This document shows, in pieces, positions 53,135-62,255 of a stretch of 64,000 nt of DNA. This stretch comes from Ensifer sp. BR816 (GTDB lineage: Bacteria; Pseudomonadota; Alphaproteobacteria; Rhizobiales; Rhizobiaceae), in the NCBI RefSeq assembly GCF_000378985.1, contig NZ_KB905370.1, positions 3,989,342 to 4,053,341 of the forward strand. The letters run 5' to 3'. Position numbers and translations under genes: made by a program. The notes beneath the pieces were generated by a model. It was not told the DNA's origin. It did no database searches and worked only from the letters and a program-made list of their open reading frames with translations. Positions within the stretch are counted from its first letter, which is position 1; the number at the start of each line of letters is the position of its first letter.

Positions 53135-54415
53135 TTAGCGCCCCCAAGCCGCGTGGATGAGAGCCTCGATCTCGCCATTGACGGCGTTGAGCGACTCGAT
53201 CGCCCTGTCATAGGTGGCGCGGGTGAAGTTCTCGCGGCCGACCTCGTACAGCGTCTGCTTGGTCAGGCCCGCATCCGAGATCGCCGTCGATTTCACCATG
53301 GCCGAAGTCAGCACCCGGTCGCCGAAGAGAGAGCGCATGAAGCCGACGATCTGTGCCTGCGGCCCGTCATTCGGCTCGAAGCGGGTGACGAGATAGCGAA
53401 GGAAATCGAAATTGAGCTCGCCGCCGGCCTCGCGCACGACGCTGAGCAGGTCCGAGGTCATGTAGAGGAACTGGTTCATCGAGGCGACGTCGAGCATCTG
53501 CGGATGCACGGTGACGATGACCGAGGTCGAGGCGCAGAGCGCCGACAGCGTCAGGTAGCCGAGCTGCGGCGGGCAGTCGATGACGACGACGTCGTAGTCG
53601 TCGGCCACACTTGCAAGCGCCGCCTGCACCCGGGCAAAGAACAGCGGCCCGGCATCGGTGCCGTTCTGCCGCGCGCTCAGTGCCTGCGGCGTCGTGTGCT
53701 CGAATTCCTGCAGTTCGAGGTTGCCCGGCACCAGGTCGAGCCCGTCGAAATAGGTCTTGCGGATGATCTCTTTCAGCGGCCGCGCCTCGGCGTCGTAGCG
53801 GATTGCCCCATAGAGCGTGTCGTTGCCGGTGAGGTCGAGCTCCGGCTGGTAGCCGAACAGCGCCGAGAGCGAGGCCTGCGGGTCGAGATCGACCGCCAGC
53901 ACCCTATGGCCGGTGAGCGCCAGATATTGCGCCAGATGGACCGACGAGGTCGTCTTGCCGGAGCCGCCCTTGAAATTGGTGACGGAGATCACCTGCAGAT
54001 GCTCGCCGCGGACGCCGTCGCGCCAGTTCACATAGCCGCGCGCCTTGGCGGCATTGCCCTTGGCGAGCGCCTGTTCGGCGAGATGGCGGCGCAGCGCATT
54101 GATGTCGGCAAGCGAATAGGAGCGACGCCCGCCGATGCCGGTATCGGGCTGCGGCCCCTCGCCGGCGAGCGACAATTGCCGGAGATAGCCGTCGGAGACG
54201 CCGATCAGCTTGGCGGCCTCGCCGGAGGTGAAGCTCCGGAGCGTCTTCATCGCGGTGGGCGCGAACAGCCGGTCGCGCATCGCCTTCAACTGCTCGGAAA
54301 GCGCCCGCGCATCGGCCGCGATCGCCTCGTCGGCAGACCTGCGAGACCCGGCACCGGTAATCGTCGCCTTGTCGATTGCGCTTGCGGCGTCCACCGCCGT
54401 TCCCGTCATGTCCAT
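53135..54415 (-). CDS. repA: RepA/ParA-type partition ATPase
   Basis: 426 aa. N-terminal winged helix at about 60-120 (FTSGEAAKLIGVSDGYLRQLSLAGEGPQPDTGIGGRRSYSLADINALRRHLAEQ in pieces), then the ParA domain: deviant Walker A ISVTNFKGGSGKTTSSVHLAQYL at about 146-168, VLAVDLDPQASLSALFG and the VVIDCPPQLGYLTLSAL segment, with the partner-interaction region behind. Length and layout match RepA of repABC plasmids. Start at MDMTGTAV behind GAGGGG; other ATGs at 54436 and 54529 lack good sites. It precedes repB by 3 bp. Confidence 0.94.
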   Translation of the reverse strand: MDMTGTAVDAASAIDKATITGAGSRRSADEAIAADARALSEQLKAMRDRLFAPTAMKTLRSFTSGEAAKLIGVSDGYLRQLSLAGEGPQPDTGIGGRRSYSLADINALRRHLAEQALAKGNAAKARGYVNWRDGVRGEHLQVISVTNFKGGSGKTTSSVHLAQYLALTGHRVLAVDLDPQASLSALFGYQPELDLTGNDTLYGAIRYDAEARPLKEIIRKTYFDGLDLVPGNLELQEFEHTTPQALSARQNGTDAGPLFFARVQAALASVADDYDVVVIDCPPQLGYLTLSALCASTSVIVTVHPQMLDVASMNQFLYMTSDLLSVVREAGGELNFDFLRYLVTRFEPNDGPQAQIVGFMRSLFGDRVLTSAMVKSTAISDAGLTKQTLYEVGRENFTRATYDRAIESLNAVNGEIEALIHAAWGR

Positions 54416-54617
54416 CGTCGAAATCCCCTCGTGCATTGCGCGATCCCGCGTCCGACGAAAAAATGGCAACAGCCATCCCTTCGCCGGCCGCACAGATGCG
54501 CCCGCCGCATTCCCTAACAGAGCAATCACCGAACTACGCTGAAATACGGAATATGCGATCCAATCCGTTACAGGAATGATTCATCCACTGATTCGCGTCA
54601 AGCCATTTCTCCCGCCG

Positions 54618-55610
54618 TCAGCGGCTTGGAGGGGCGCGGCCGTAGAGCAGCAGCATCACGATGATGACGACGCCGTAGACGATCTGCCGGCCGGCCTCGG
54701 GCATCTGCATGACCGAGAGGATGGATTGCAGGAGCGTGATCAGGATGACCCCGGCGACCGTACCGAAATAGGAGCCGCGGCCACCGAGGATGGACGTGCC
54801 GCCGAGCACGACCGCGGCAATCGAAGGCAGGAGATAGGGATCGCCCATCGCCTGCGCCGCCTTCGAGGCATAGCCCGCAAGCAGCACGCCGCCGAAGGCG
54901 CTGAGGCCGCCGGAAACGACGAAGGCGATCATCACCACGCGCCGCGTGCCGACGCCGGAGAGGAAGGCGGCGCGCTCGCTGTTGCCGATGCCGTAGACGG
55001 CGCGGCCGAAGGCGGTACGGGTGAAAAGGAACACCATCGCCGCGCTCACGCCGGACCAGACGAGAATGGCATTGGGGACGCCCGGCAGGAGCGCCCCTGT
55101 CGCGAGCCAACGGATGGCGTTCGGCGCCGAATCCTGCGGCGAGAAGCCGCCGGTATAGACGACCATCAGCCCCTGCGCCACGACGTTGGAGGCGAGCGTC
55201 ACGATCATCGAAGGAATGCGCAGATAGGCGACGCCAAGGCCGTTCAGGAGGCCGAAGGCCATGCCGGAGAGCACGCCGACCGGAATGGCGACAGCGGCGC
55301 CGATCTCGCCGAAGCCGGCCGCGGCGCAGGCCATCATGGCGCCCATCGTCATCACCCAGGGCACCGACAGGTCGATGTGGCCGAGAAGGATGACGACCAT
55401 CATCCCGGCCGCCACCACGCCGAGGAAGGACGCGACCTTGAGCTGCTGCAGCAGATAGTCGGGAGACAGGAAATTGCTGGAATAGAGGCTGCCGAGAAGG
55501 AGCAGGAGAAAAATGCAGCCGAAGGCGGTGAGCACGGCCGGATCGGCGCGGCGAAGAAAGACGGGCAAGCGCGCCTTGATGGACAAGCGGCTTTCGGAGG
55601 TCTCGCTCAT
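54618..55610 (-). CDS. Ribose-type ABC transporter permease (second)
   Basis: 330 aa, RbsC family, about ten TM segments. Motifs: GMMVVILLGHIDLSVPWVMTMGAMMA, which matches the GIDLSVG signature of RbsC-type permeases, and AVVLGGTSILGGRGS near the C-terminus. Start at MSETSESRLS with an ATGA overlap with the first permease; the long open frame upstream is an artefact of GC bias. The RbsC-type pair forms the channel for the substrate delivered by the binding protein. Confidence 0.94.
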   Translation of the reverse strand: MSETSESRLSIKARLPVFLRRADPAVLTAFGCIFLLLLLGSLYSSNFLSPDYLLQQLKVASFLGVVAAGMMVVILLGHIDLSVPWVMTMGAMMACAAAGFGEIGAAVAIPVGVLSGMAFGLLNGLGVAYLRIPSMIVTLASNVVAQGLMVVYTGGFSPQDSAPNAIRWLATGALLPGVPNAILVWSGVSAAMVFLFTRTAFGRAVYGIGNSERAAFLSGVGTRRVVMIAFVVSGGLSAFGGVLLAGYASKAAQAMGDPYLLPSIAAVVLGGTSILGGRGSYFGTVAGVILITLLQSILSVMQMPEAGRQIVYGVVIIVMLLLYGRAPPSR

Positions 55611-56587
55611 TGGAACCAGTCCAGACGGTTCCGCACACGCAGCAGCGCCAGCGAACCGATGCTGACCGCGATCATCAGGACGATGCCCTGGAGAAGCGGC
55701 TGCCACAACGGATCGACATCGAAGGCAAACAGCATGTCGCCGGTGGTCCGGGCCGCAAACGCCCCGAAGATCGCACCGACGGCGCTGCCGCGGCCGCCAT
55801 AGAGCGACACGCCGCCGAGCACGACCGCGGCGATCGACCAGAGCGTATAGGCGCTGCCGCTCGCATAGGCCGCCTCCCCGGTATAGGTGAAGAAGGTCAG
55901 GAACAGGCCGCCCATTCCGGCGAGCAGCCCACCGAGCAGATAGGCGGCGAACTTGCCGCGCCGGATCGGCACGCCGGACATGAAGGCGGCCGGCTCGGAA
56001 GAGCCCGCCGCATAGGCGGCTCTGCCGGCGACAGATCGCTTGAACGGCAGCCAGACGAGAAGGACGACGGCCGCGAGCGCGACGAGGCTCGACGGAACGA
56101 CGCCGAAGAGCCGGCCGGTGAGCGCGTCGGCGAGATCCTCGTTGACGGAACCGCCGGGGAAGGGCCGGAGCAACAGCGCCAGGCCGAAATAGACGGCACC
56201 CGTCGCGATGGTTGCGACGATCGGCTGCAGGCGTCCGTAGATCACCAGCATGCCGTTGATGGCGCCACAGAGCGTTCCCGTCGCCAGCACCGCCGCCACG
56301 CCGAGGCTCGTCGGCATGACGCCGCCGACGACGATCCAGGAGGCAAGGCAGTTGGTGAGCACGAGGATCATGCCGACCGACAGGTCGATCCCGGCGGTGA
56401 TCACCACCAGCGCCTGGGCCATTGCGACGAAGGCGAGCAGCACGCCCTTGTTGGCGGCCGTGTGAACGACATTCGCCGTGAACCCGGCCGGGTGATTGGC
56501 GACATAGACGGTGAACATCACGAGAAAGATCACAAGACCCGTCAGTGTGCCGCGCTGTTCGTTCAGCCAATAGCGCCATTCGCTCAT
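55607..56587 (-). CDS. Ribose-type ABC transporter permease (first)
   Basis: 326 aa, RbsC family, with the VVITAGIDLSVGMILVLTN signature and AVVLGGVSLYGGRGSAVGAI. ATGA overlap with the other permease at its end and 4-bp overlap with the ATPase at its start. With two different permeases this importer resembles rhizobial CUT2 systems for sugars or cyclitols. Confidence 0.94.
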   Translation of the reverse strand: MSEWRYWLNEQRGTLTGLVIFLVMFTVYVANHPAGFTANVVHTAANKGVLLAFVAMAQALVVITAGIDLSVGMILVLTNCLASWIVVGGVMPTSLGVAAVLATGTLCGAINGMLVIYGRLQPIVATIATGAVYFGLALLLRPFPGGSVNEDLADALTGRLFGVVPSSLVALAAVVLLVWLPFKRSVAGRAAYAAGSSEPAAFMSGVPIRRGKFAAYLLGGLLAGMGGLFLTFFTYTGEAAYASGSAYTLWSIAAVVLGGVSLYGGRGSAVGAIFGAFAARTTGDMLFAFDVDPLWQPLLQGIVLMIAVSIGSLALLRVRNRLDWFQ

Positions 56588-58137
56588 GCGACTGTTCCCT
56601 CCTGCGCTGCCTCGACGTTGAGCGCGCTGGCGATCAGCGCCCGTTCGGTGATCCCGTCGCCTTCGAGTTCGCGCACGACGCGGCCGTCATAAAGAACCAG
56701 GACACGGTCGCAGCAGCCGATCAGCTCGTCATAGTCGGTCGAATAAAAGACGATCGCCGCGCCTGCCTCGGCCAGCCGCCGAAGCAGGCGATAGAGCTCC
56801 TGCTTGGTGCCGACGTCGATACCGCGTGTCGGGTCGTTGAGCAGGATGATCCGGGGTTCACGCATCAGCCATTTGGCGATGACGACCTTCTGCTGGTTGC
56901 CGCCGGAAAGCGCGCCGACGGGTACGTCGAGGCCGGCGGTCTTGATCTCCAGCAGCCGCACCATGTCGTCGATCAGTTGCTCCTCCTTCCCCCGGTCGAT
57001 GACACCGCCGCGGGCAATGCGGTCGAGGGCCGCAAAGGACAGGTTCTCGCGCACCGTCATCGGCAGCATCAGCCCCTCCGTCTTGCGGTCCTCGGGGATC
57101 AGCGCCATGGAACGCGGTGGTCTGCGCGCCTCCGCCGGGCTGCGGATCGCGGCCGGCTGACCGTCGATGAGCACCGAGCCGCTCGTTCCCCGCAACACGC
57201 CGAAGAGGGCGAGCAGCAGCAATCGCTGGCCTTGGCCCTCGAGCCCGCCCAAGCCGACGACCTCGCCCTCGCCGACCGAGAATGATATGTCGCGCAGCCG
57301 ATCGCTCCAGCCAAGATTGCGGCATTCGAGCACCGGCGCCTTTCCCGGCTCGGCCGAGTGCTGCTGCCGCGGCGGGAAGACGTTGCTGTATTCGCGCCCG
57401 ATCATCATTTCCACGACTTCGCCATTGGTCCGGGTGCCGGCGCAGAAGCTCGCGACATTGCGGCCGTTGCGGAAGACCGTGCAGGTGTCGGCGAGCTCTG
57501 CGATCTCATGCATGCGATGCGAGATGTAGAGCAGCGCCAGGCCTTCGGACCGCAGGCCCTTTAATACGGCAAATACCTTGGCGACATCGCCAGCCGTCAG
57601 CGCCGAGGTCGCTTCGTCGAGGATCAGGATACGCGGCCGCGAGGCCAGCGCCTTGGCGATCTCGACCATCTGCCGGCGCGACAAGGGCAGGTCCTTCACC
57701 GCGGCGCGCGGATGTATGTCCTCGGCGCCGGCGCGCGCAAGCGCCTCCTCCGCGATCGCGCGCTGGGCCCGCCGATCGATCAGGCCGAAGCGGCATGGTG
57801 GATTGGAGATGGCGATATTGTCGGCGACGCTTAAGTCCGGGATCAGCGACAGTTCCTGAAAGACGCAGGCAATACCTGCGGCAGAGGCTGCCGCCGGCGA
57901 ACGGAAGACCGCTTCCTGGCCGTCGAGCAGCATGCGGCCCTCGTCCGGCGCCACAACGCCTGCCATAATCTTGATCAGCGTCGACTTGCCTGCGCCGTTC
58001 TCGCCCAGGATCGCGTGGATGTGGCCCGCTTCCACGTCGAGATGGGCATTTTCCAGGGCGCGAACGCCGCCATAACGCTTCGACACGCCCTCCATCCGAA
58101 AGAGCGGGGACGTCGCCTGTATCTCTGCCGTCGTCAT
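56584..58137 (-). CDS. Ribose-type (CUT2) ABC transporter duplicated ATPase
   Basis: 517 aa with two ABC domains. Domain 1: Walker A GENGAGKST, signature LSRRQMVEIAKAL (LSxxQ form), Walker B ILDEATSAL, H-loop ISHRM. Domain 2 from about 275: the Walker A is degenerate (GGLEGQGQRLL), signature LSGGNQQKVVIAKWL, Walker B LLNDPTRGID. The degenerate second site is normal for RbsA-type ATPases. Start at MTTAEIQATS behind GGCGACGG/GAGGCG; the extra 12 upstream codons lack a site. Confidence 0.95.
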   Translation of the reverse strand: MTTAEIQATSPLFRMEGVSKRYGGVRALENAHLDVEAGHIHAILGENGAGKSTLIKIMAGVVAPDEGRMLLDGQEAVFRSPAAASAAGIACVFQELSLIPDLSVADNIAISNPPCRFGLIDRRAQRAIAEEALARAGAEDIHPRAAVKDLPLSRRQMVEIAKALASRPRILILDEATSALTAGDVAKVFAVLKGLRSEGLALLYISHRMHEIAELADTCTVFRNGRNVASFCAGTRTNGEVVEMMIGREYSNVFPPRQQHSAEPGKAPVLECRNLGWSDRLRDISFSVGEGEVVGLGGLEGQGQRLLLLALFGVLRGTSGSVLIDGQPAAIRSPAEARRPPRSMALIPEDRKTEGLMLPMTVRENLSFAALDRIARGGVIDRGKEEQLIDDMVRLLEIKTAGLDVPVGALSGGNQQKVVIAKWLMREPRIILLNDPTRGIDVGTKQELYRLLRRLAEAGAAIVFYSTDYDELIGCCDRVLVLYDGRVVRELEGDGITERALIASALNVEAAQEGTVA

Positions 58138-58209
58138 CCGTCGCCTCGCTCCCGGTTTGTTGCCGCGCGCCAACGCACGCGGCTGGTGCTCAGGAAAGCG
58201 TAATGCGAC

Positions 58210-59334
58210 CTACTGGTTTTCCTTCGTCTGCCCCATGATCTCCTGGGCGGTGAAGTTGATGCCGCAGGTCGGGAAGGCGTTGCCGACGAAGAAGTTATCC
58301 GACTGGTCGGGATAAAAATCCTGGCCCTCCTTGAAGTTCGGATCCTCGACGATCGCCAGCGGCAGCTTGATCGACTGCGGCACAACCTGTCCCTCGAGCG
58401 CTGCGATCGCCGTCTTGATGGCGACGGCGACCTGCGCCGGGCCGGTGCCCGCCGACGAGCACTTCAACCCCTCGCCCGCGTGCTTGGCGCAGAACTTGCG
58501 GAAGCCGTTCTCCGTTTCGCCGCCAAACGGCACAAAGGGATGGCCGGCATCGATCATCGCCTGCACGACACCGGTATCGCCGCCCTGCGCGGTGATGCCG
58601 TCGAACTTCTTGTGCACGGCGATCGCGTCCGCCGTCGCCTTCTGCGCGGTCGGGTCGTCCCACTTGCCGATCACCTCGACGACATCCCATTTCTTGCCGG
58701 TTGCCGCGAAGGTTTCATGAATGCCGTTGTGGCGGTCGGTATCGACCGACGTACCGGCGACGCCCCGCACCTCGAGGATCTTGCCGCCCTCCGGAATATG
58801 CTTGGCGAGCCAGTTCGCCCAGAGCACGCCGAGGCCTTTCTGGTCGACGTTGACGTTGATGGCGTCCTCGGTGTCGAGAATGTTGTCGAAGGCGACAAGG
58901 ACCACGCCGGCTTCCTTGGCGCGCTTGATGACCGGACCGAAGGCGGTCGGGTTCTGGGCATTGACGATGATCGCGTCATAGCCGGAATCGATGAAGTTGT
59001 TGATCGCCGATATCTGCGCCGGCACGTCCTCGCCGGTGGAAACAACCTTGAATTCCTTGAGCTTGGCGGCAACGTCCGGCTGCGCGGCATAGGCCTTGGC
59101 CGTCTGGATCATCTGGATGCGCCATGTGTTGGCGATGAAGCCATTGGCGAGCGCGATCCGATAGGGGCCGTCCTTCTTCGGGAACTTGAAGAACTTGGTC
59201 TCGGCCGACCATGGCGCGAAACAATCCGGTTCGGCAGCCGGACCGCTGACGACTTCAGGCTCTGCGTAGCCGGTGGTGGATAGAAGTGCGAGTGCAGCGG
59301 CCGCGAGAATGCCGCTGACGAACGTTCTGGTCAT
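58210..59334 (-). CDS. Ribose-type ABC transporter periplasmic binding protein
   Basis: 374 aa. Signal peptide MTRTFVSGILAAAALALLSTTGYAEP, then the PBP1 fold: PYRIALANGFIANTWRIQMIQTAKAYAAQ, IDSGYDAIIVNAQNPTAFGPVIKRAKEAGV, VLVAFDNILD and HNGIHETFAATGKKWDVVEVIG. The NAQNP and DNILD stretches line the sugar pocket in this family. It is the first gene of the importer operon after the LacI operator; start at ATG 59334 behind GGGAGGGA. Confidence 0.95.
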   Translation of the reverse strand: MTRTFVSGILAAAALALLSTTGYAEPEVVSGPAAEPDCFAPWSAETKFFKFPKKDGPYRIALANGFIANTWRIQMIQTAKAYAAQPDVAAKLKEFKVVSTGEDVPAQISAINNFIDSGYDAIIVNAQNPTAFGPVIKRAKEAGVVLVAFDNILDTEDAINVNVDQKGLGVLWANWLAKHIPEGGKILEVRGVAGTSVDTDRHNGIHETFAATGKKWDVVEVIGKWDDPTAQKATADAIAVHKKFDGITAQGGDTGVVQAMIDAGHPFVPFGGETENGFRKFCAKHAGEGLKCSSAGTGPAQVAVAIKTAIAALEGQVVPQSIKLPLAIVEDPNFKEGQDFYPDQSDNFFVGNAFPTCGINFTAQEIMGQTKENQ

Positions 59335-59584
59335 CGAATTCCCTCCCGTTATCGTGCGGGGACAGGGCATCGAAATAGGGTGCAAGACATCGATGTTCGC
59401 CGCAGACACATCTGCTGGCTGGAGCACGGAGGTTCATGTGAACGCACGGTGCTCCCTGGCTTCCGAAGCATCGTTCGGTTCAGTTGCCTGAACTCGGAAT
59501 GCTCCAGCGGCCGATCCGGCACGACTATCGATACGCGAGTCCGATGACGCCGCACAGGCTCCTCCCTGAGGCGTCCGAGGCGAA

Positions 59585-59598
59585 TGGTAGCGCTACCA
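59585..59598. promoter_or_regulatory. LacI/GalR-type operator palindrome
   Basis: TGGTAGCGCTACCA, a perfect 14-bp dyad with the central GCGC typical of LacI/GalR operators, 251 bp before the binding-protein start, in the gap between the LacI gene and the importer. The remainder of 59335-59639 shows no gene. Confidence 0.8.
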
Positions 59599-59639
59599 AC
59601 TTCCCTTGTAAAGAAGCGGTTCCGCGCCGGCTCGGCCAA

Positions 59640-60695
59640 TCATTTTTCCGGTCCCCTCCGCCTCGTGCTTTCGCGTATTCTGAGCTCGAATCCGAGATCC
59701 ACGACGCTTTCGCGCGGCCGCTCGCCGGCAATAGCGGCAAGTGCCATCGCAATGGCGCATCTGCCAATCTCGTAGCGCGGCGTGCGGACGCTGGTGATCG
59801 ATGGAAAGGCGACCGACATCATATCGAGATCGTTGAACCCGGCGATGCTGATCCGTTCCGGAACGTCGATCCCGGCACGTTGGCAGGCAAAAAGAACACC
59901 AAGCGCGATATCGTCGTTGTTGCAGACGATCGCGTCGACATCGGGCTCGGATTCGAGAATGCGATGAAGGAGGCTGACGCCCATCGACGCGCTCGAGGGT
60001 GCCGCGGTGGTCGTGACCCGCGCGGTTCGGCCGGCCGCCTCCATCACCGCCCGGTAGCCGGCGAGCCGGCGCTGCGTGCGCGGGTCCATGCGCGCGCCGA
60101 GAAAGCCGATCTTCCTGCAGCCGACATCGACCAGGTGGCGGGCAACCGCCTTTCCGGCTTCGAAATGCGAGAAGCCGACCATCATGTCCACCGGATCGGG
60201 CCCGATCTCCATGATCTGGACAACCGGGCAGCCGGCCTCCTCCAGGAGCCGCCGCGTGGCAGGTTCCTGGTCTATGCCGGAAACGACAAGGGCTGCCGGC
60301 CGCTGCCCGAGAAAGACCCTGAGCAGCCGCTCTTCCTCCCGCGTGGAGTAATGCGTGTTCCCGAACTGGATCTGCAGCGGGCAATCCTCGAGGCCATCAT
60401 GGATACCGCGCAGGACTTCCGAGAAAACATTGTTGGTGAGCGATGGAACGAGAACGCCGATGACATCGGCTCGCGCCGACGCAAGCGCGCGAGCGCTGGG
60501 ATTGGGCACATAGCCGAGCTCCTCGACGGCGGCGGCGATGCGCCGGCGCAGATGTTCGGATACGCGCTCTGGATCACGCAATGCACGCGATACCGTTATG
60601 CTTCCGACACCGGCCCGCCCGGCGACATCGGCGAGCGTCGGACGACCGCTGCCCCGCCGCGTCCGGTTCTTAAGGTCACTTCCGTCCGACCCCAC
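59640..60695 (-). CDS. LacI-family regulator of the sugar importer
   Basis: About 351 aa. HTH (RPTLADVAGRAGVGSITVSRALRDPERVSEHLRRRIAAAVEELGYVPN in pieces) followed by the ligand domain (VLVPSLTNNVFSEVLRGIHDGLE; VSGIDQEPATRRLLEEAGCPVVQIMEI; VCNNDDIALGVLFACQRAGIDVPERISIAGFNDL). The GntR/GalR class. Start chosen at GTG 60695; a TTG at 60779 would add 28 residues not typical of the HTH. It is upstream of the importer operon on the same strand, with an operator between, so autoregulation and importer control are likely. Confidence 0.9.
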   Translation of the reverse strand: MGSDGSDLKNRTRRGSGRPTLADVAGRAGVGSITVSRALRDPERVSEHLRRRIAAAVEELGYVPNPSARALASARADVIGVLVPSLTNNVFSEVLRGIHDGLEDCPLQIQFGNTHYSTREEERLLRVFLGQRPAALVVSGIDQEPATRRLLEEAGCPVVQIMEIGPDPVDMMVGFSHFEAGKAVARHLVDVGCRKIGFLGARMDPRTQRRLAGYRAVMEAAGRTARVTTTAAPSSASMGVSLLHRILESEPDVDAIVCNNDDIALGVLFACQRAGIDVPERISIAGFNDLDMMSVAFPSITSVRTPRYEIGRCAIAMALAAIAGERPRESVVDLGFELRIRESTRRRGPEK

Positions 60696-60867
60696 ACTCC
60701 GCCCCAATCCGGCGCGTCCAGGACAAATATCGGCGGGGGATGCATGCGCGCGCACGTCGCTCCCGACACTCCGTTTCAACGAACGGAGGAATGCCCCGCC
60801 CCCCGCATCTTACGGCGCGCGAGATGAAATGAAAGGCGTCTGTTGGATTGCGATGCAGCCCGTCACA

Positions 60868-60902
60868 AGAGGACAGCGCATCCGGCGGTTGCGCTGTCCT
60901 CT
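60868..60902 (-). terminator. Hairpin after the hypothetical gene
   Basis: Perfect 12-bp stem AGAGGACAGCGC with an 11-nt loop, 11 bp after the stop of the 60914 gene. No T tract follows on that strand. Confidence 0.5.
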
Positions 60903-60913
60903 AAAACTTCGGA

Positions 60914-61306
60914 TCAGGCTTCCAGTCCTGGGCGATGGGGCTGATTGAAACTCTCGGCGAAGGCCTCGATGGAGCCGCGTCCGTAGCGCCTTACGCGCCG
61001 CCGCACCAGAACGGACATGACGCGGGCGGCGGTGGAGACGGTCATCTCGTCGAGAGGGCCCGTGCCGCTCCAGGGCTTCGTCAGCCGGTCGGTGACGATG
61101 CCGAGCATGTTTGCGGGCATGATGTCCGTGCAGGGTTTCATTCTTTCGAAAACGGTGCTGATCGGCACCACCTTGCCTTCGAAGGGAACGATCGGCTCGG
61201 GCATGTCTTCGTCCCAATCGTCATAGGCTTCAAGCGCATCCCTGAAGAGGGTCTGCAGGGTGATCGGGGCATGCCCTTCATAAAGGGCGGGCAGGAAATT
61301 CGTCAT
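60914..61306 (-). CDS. Conserved-looking hypothetical protein
   Basis: 130 aa, start MTNFLPALYEGHAPITLQTLFRDALEAYDDWDEDMPEPIVPFEGKVVPIS in outline, behind GGAGGAGA. It has no signal peptide or TM segment. An acidic N-terminal part is followed by a basic helix (AARVMSVLVRRRVRRYGRG). I do not recognise a family. It lies between the LacI gene and urtE, with a hairpin after it. Confidence 0.75.
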   Translation of the reverse strand: MTNFLPALYEGHAPITLQTLFRDALEAYDDWDEDMPEPIVPFEGKVVPISTVFERMKPCTDIMPANMLGIVTDRLTKPWSGTGPLDEMTVSTAARVMSVLVRRRVRRYGRGSIEAFAESFNQPHRPGLEA

Positions 61307-61543
61307 TAGGGTCTCCTCCGCGTGGTTAGGCCGGAAACGCGAAATGGCCAATTCTGTCAGCGGTAACGGTTTGTGATGCTCCTTCATAAAACGTGCAGCG
61401 GCAGTATGGTTCAAAGCACAGGAGCGCGCAAACACAATCGATTAAAACGGTGGATTTTCTGCCGTAATCCCGAGACTCGATACCGCCACCGCCGACTCAA
61501 GTTGCTGATTTGCCGGGCGGAATTTGCGCCTGTGGAAAACCGG

Positions 61544-62239
61544 CTAAACCGTCAGGTGCCGGCGCGCTTCCGGCGTGTCCAGCGTCTCCGCCGCCCCCTC
61601 ATGCACGAAAGCGCCGCGGTCCATGATGTAGACCTGGTCGGCAAGCTCGCGGCAGAAATCGAGATATTGCTCGACGAGCAGGATCGCCATGCCGGTCGAA
61701 TCCCTCAAGTATTTGATCGCCCGGCCGATGTCCTTGATGATCGACGGCTGGATGCCCTCGGTCGGCTCGTCGAGCACGAGGATCTTGGGTCGGGTGACCA
61801 GCGCCCGGGCGATGGCGAGCTGTTGCTGCTGGCCGCCGGAGAGATCGCCGCCGCGCCGGCCAAGCATGGTCTGAAGCACCGGGAAGAGGCTGAAGGTATC
61901 GTTCGGGATGGAGCGCTCGGCCCGCTTCAGCGGCGCATAGCCGGTTTCCAGATTCTCCTTCACCGTCAAAAGCGGAAAGATCTCGCGACCCTGGGGCACG
62001 TAGCCGATGCCCTGCTTCGCTCGCCGGAACGGCGCCAGTCCATCGAGCGCCATGCCGTTGAAGGAGATCGCGCCGGAACTTACCGGGTGCTGGCCGGTGA
62101 TCGCCCGCAACAGGCTCGACTTGCCGACACCGTTGCGGCCGAGCACGCAGGTGATCTTGCCCATCTCGGCCTTGAACGAGACATTGCGAAGCGCCTGGGC
62201 GGCACCGTAGTGCAGATTGACGTTTTCGACGCTCAACAT
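61544..62239 (-). CDS. urtE: Urea ABC transporter ATPase UrtE
   Basis: 231 aa, LivF-like. Walker A GRNGVGKSS, signature LSGGQQQQLAIARAL, Walker B LVLDEPTEGIQP, H-loop LVEQYLDF. The EGIQPSII after Walker B is the UrtE/LivF pattern. It follows urtD by 16 bp. UrtDE drive uptake of urea through the UrtBC channel. The urea assignment rests mostly on urtC and urtD. Confidence 0.88.
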   Translation of the reverse strand: MLSVENVNLHYGAAQALRNVSFKAEMGKITCVLGRNGVGKSSLLRAITGQHPVSSGAISFNGMALDGLAPFRRAKQGIGYVPQGREIFPLLTVKENLETGYAPLKRAERSIPNDTFSLFPVLQTMLGRRGGDLSGGQQQQLAIARALVTRPKILVLDEPTEGIQPSIIKDIGRAIKYLRDSTGMAILLVEQYLDFCRELADQVYIMDRGAFVHEGAAETLDTPEARRHLTV

Positions 62240-62255
62240 GGTGTGCCCCTCCCGC

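Noticed and set aside
52448-54517. 689-codon plus frame
   Set aside because: Antisense to repA and repB, Arg/Gly/His-rich, no motif and no ribosome site.
52051-54600. RepB-type centromere site GTT-N4-GC-N4-AAC near repAB
   Set aside because: No such 16-bp palindrome was found by eye in the gaps around repA and repB.
54618-56579. 653-codon minus frame suggesting a fused permease
   Set aside because: The first half is the other permease read out of frame; the two permease genes overlap by ATGA and are separate.
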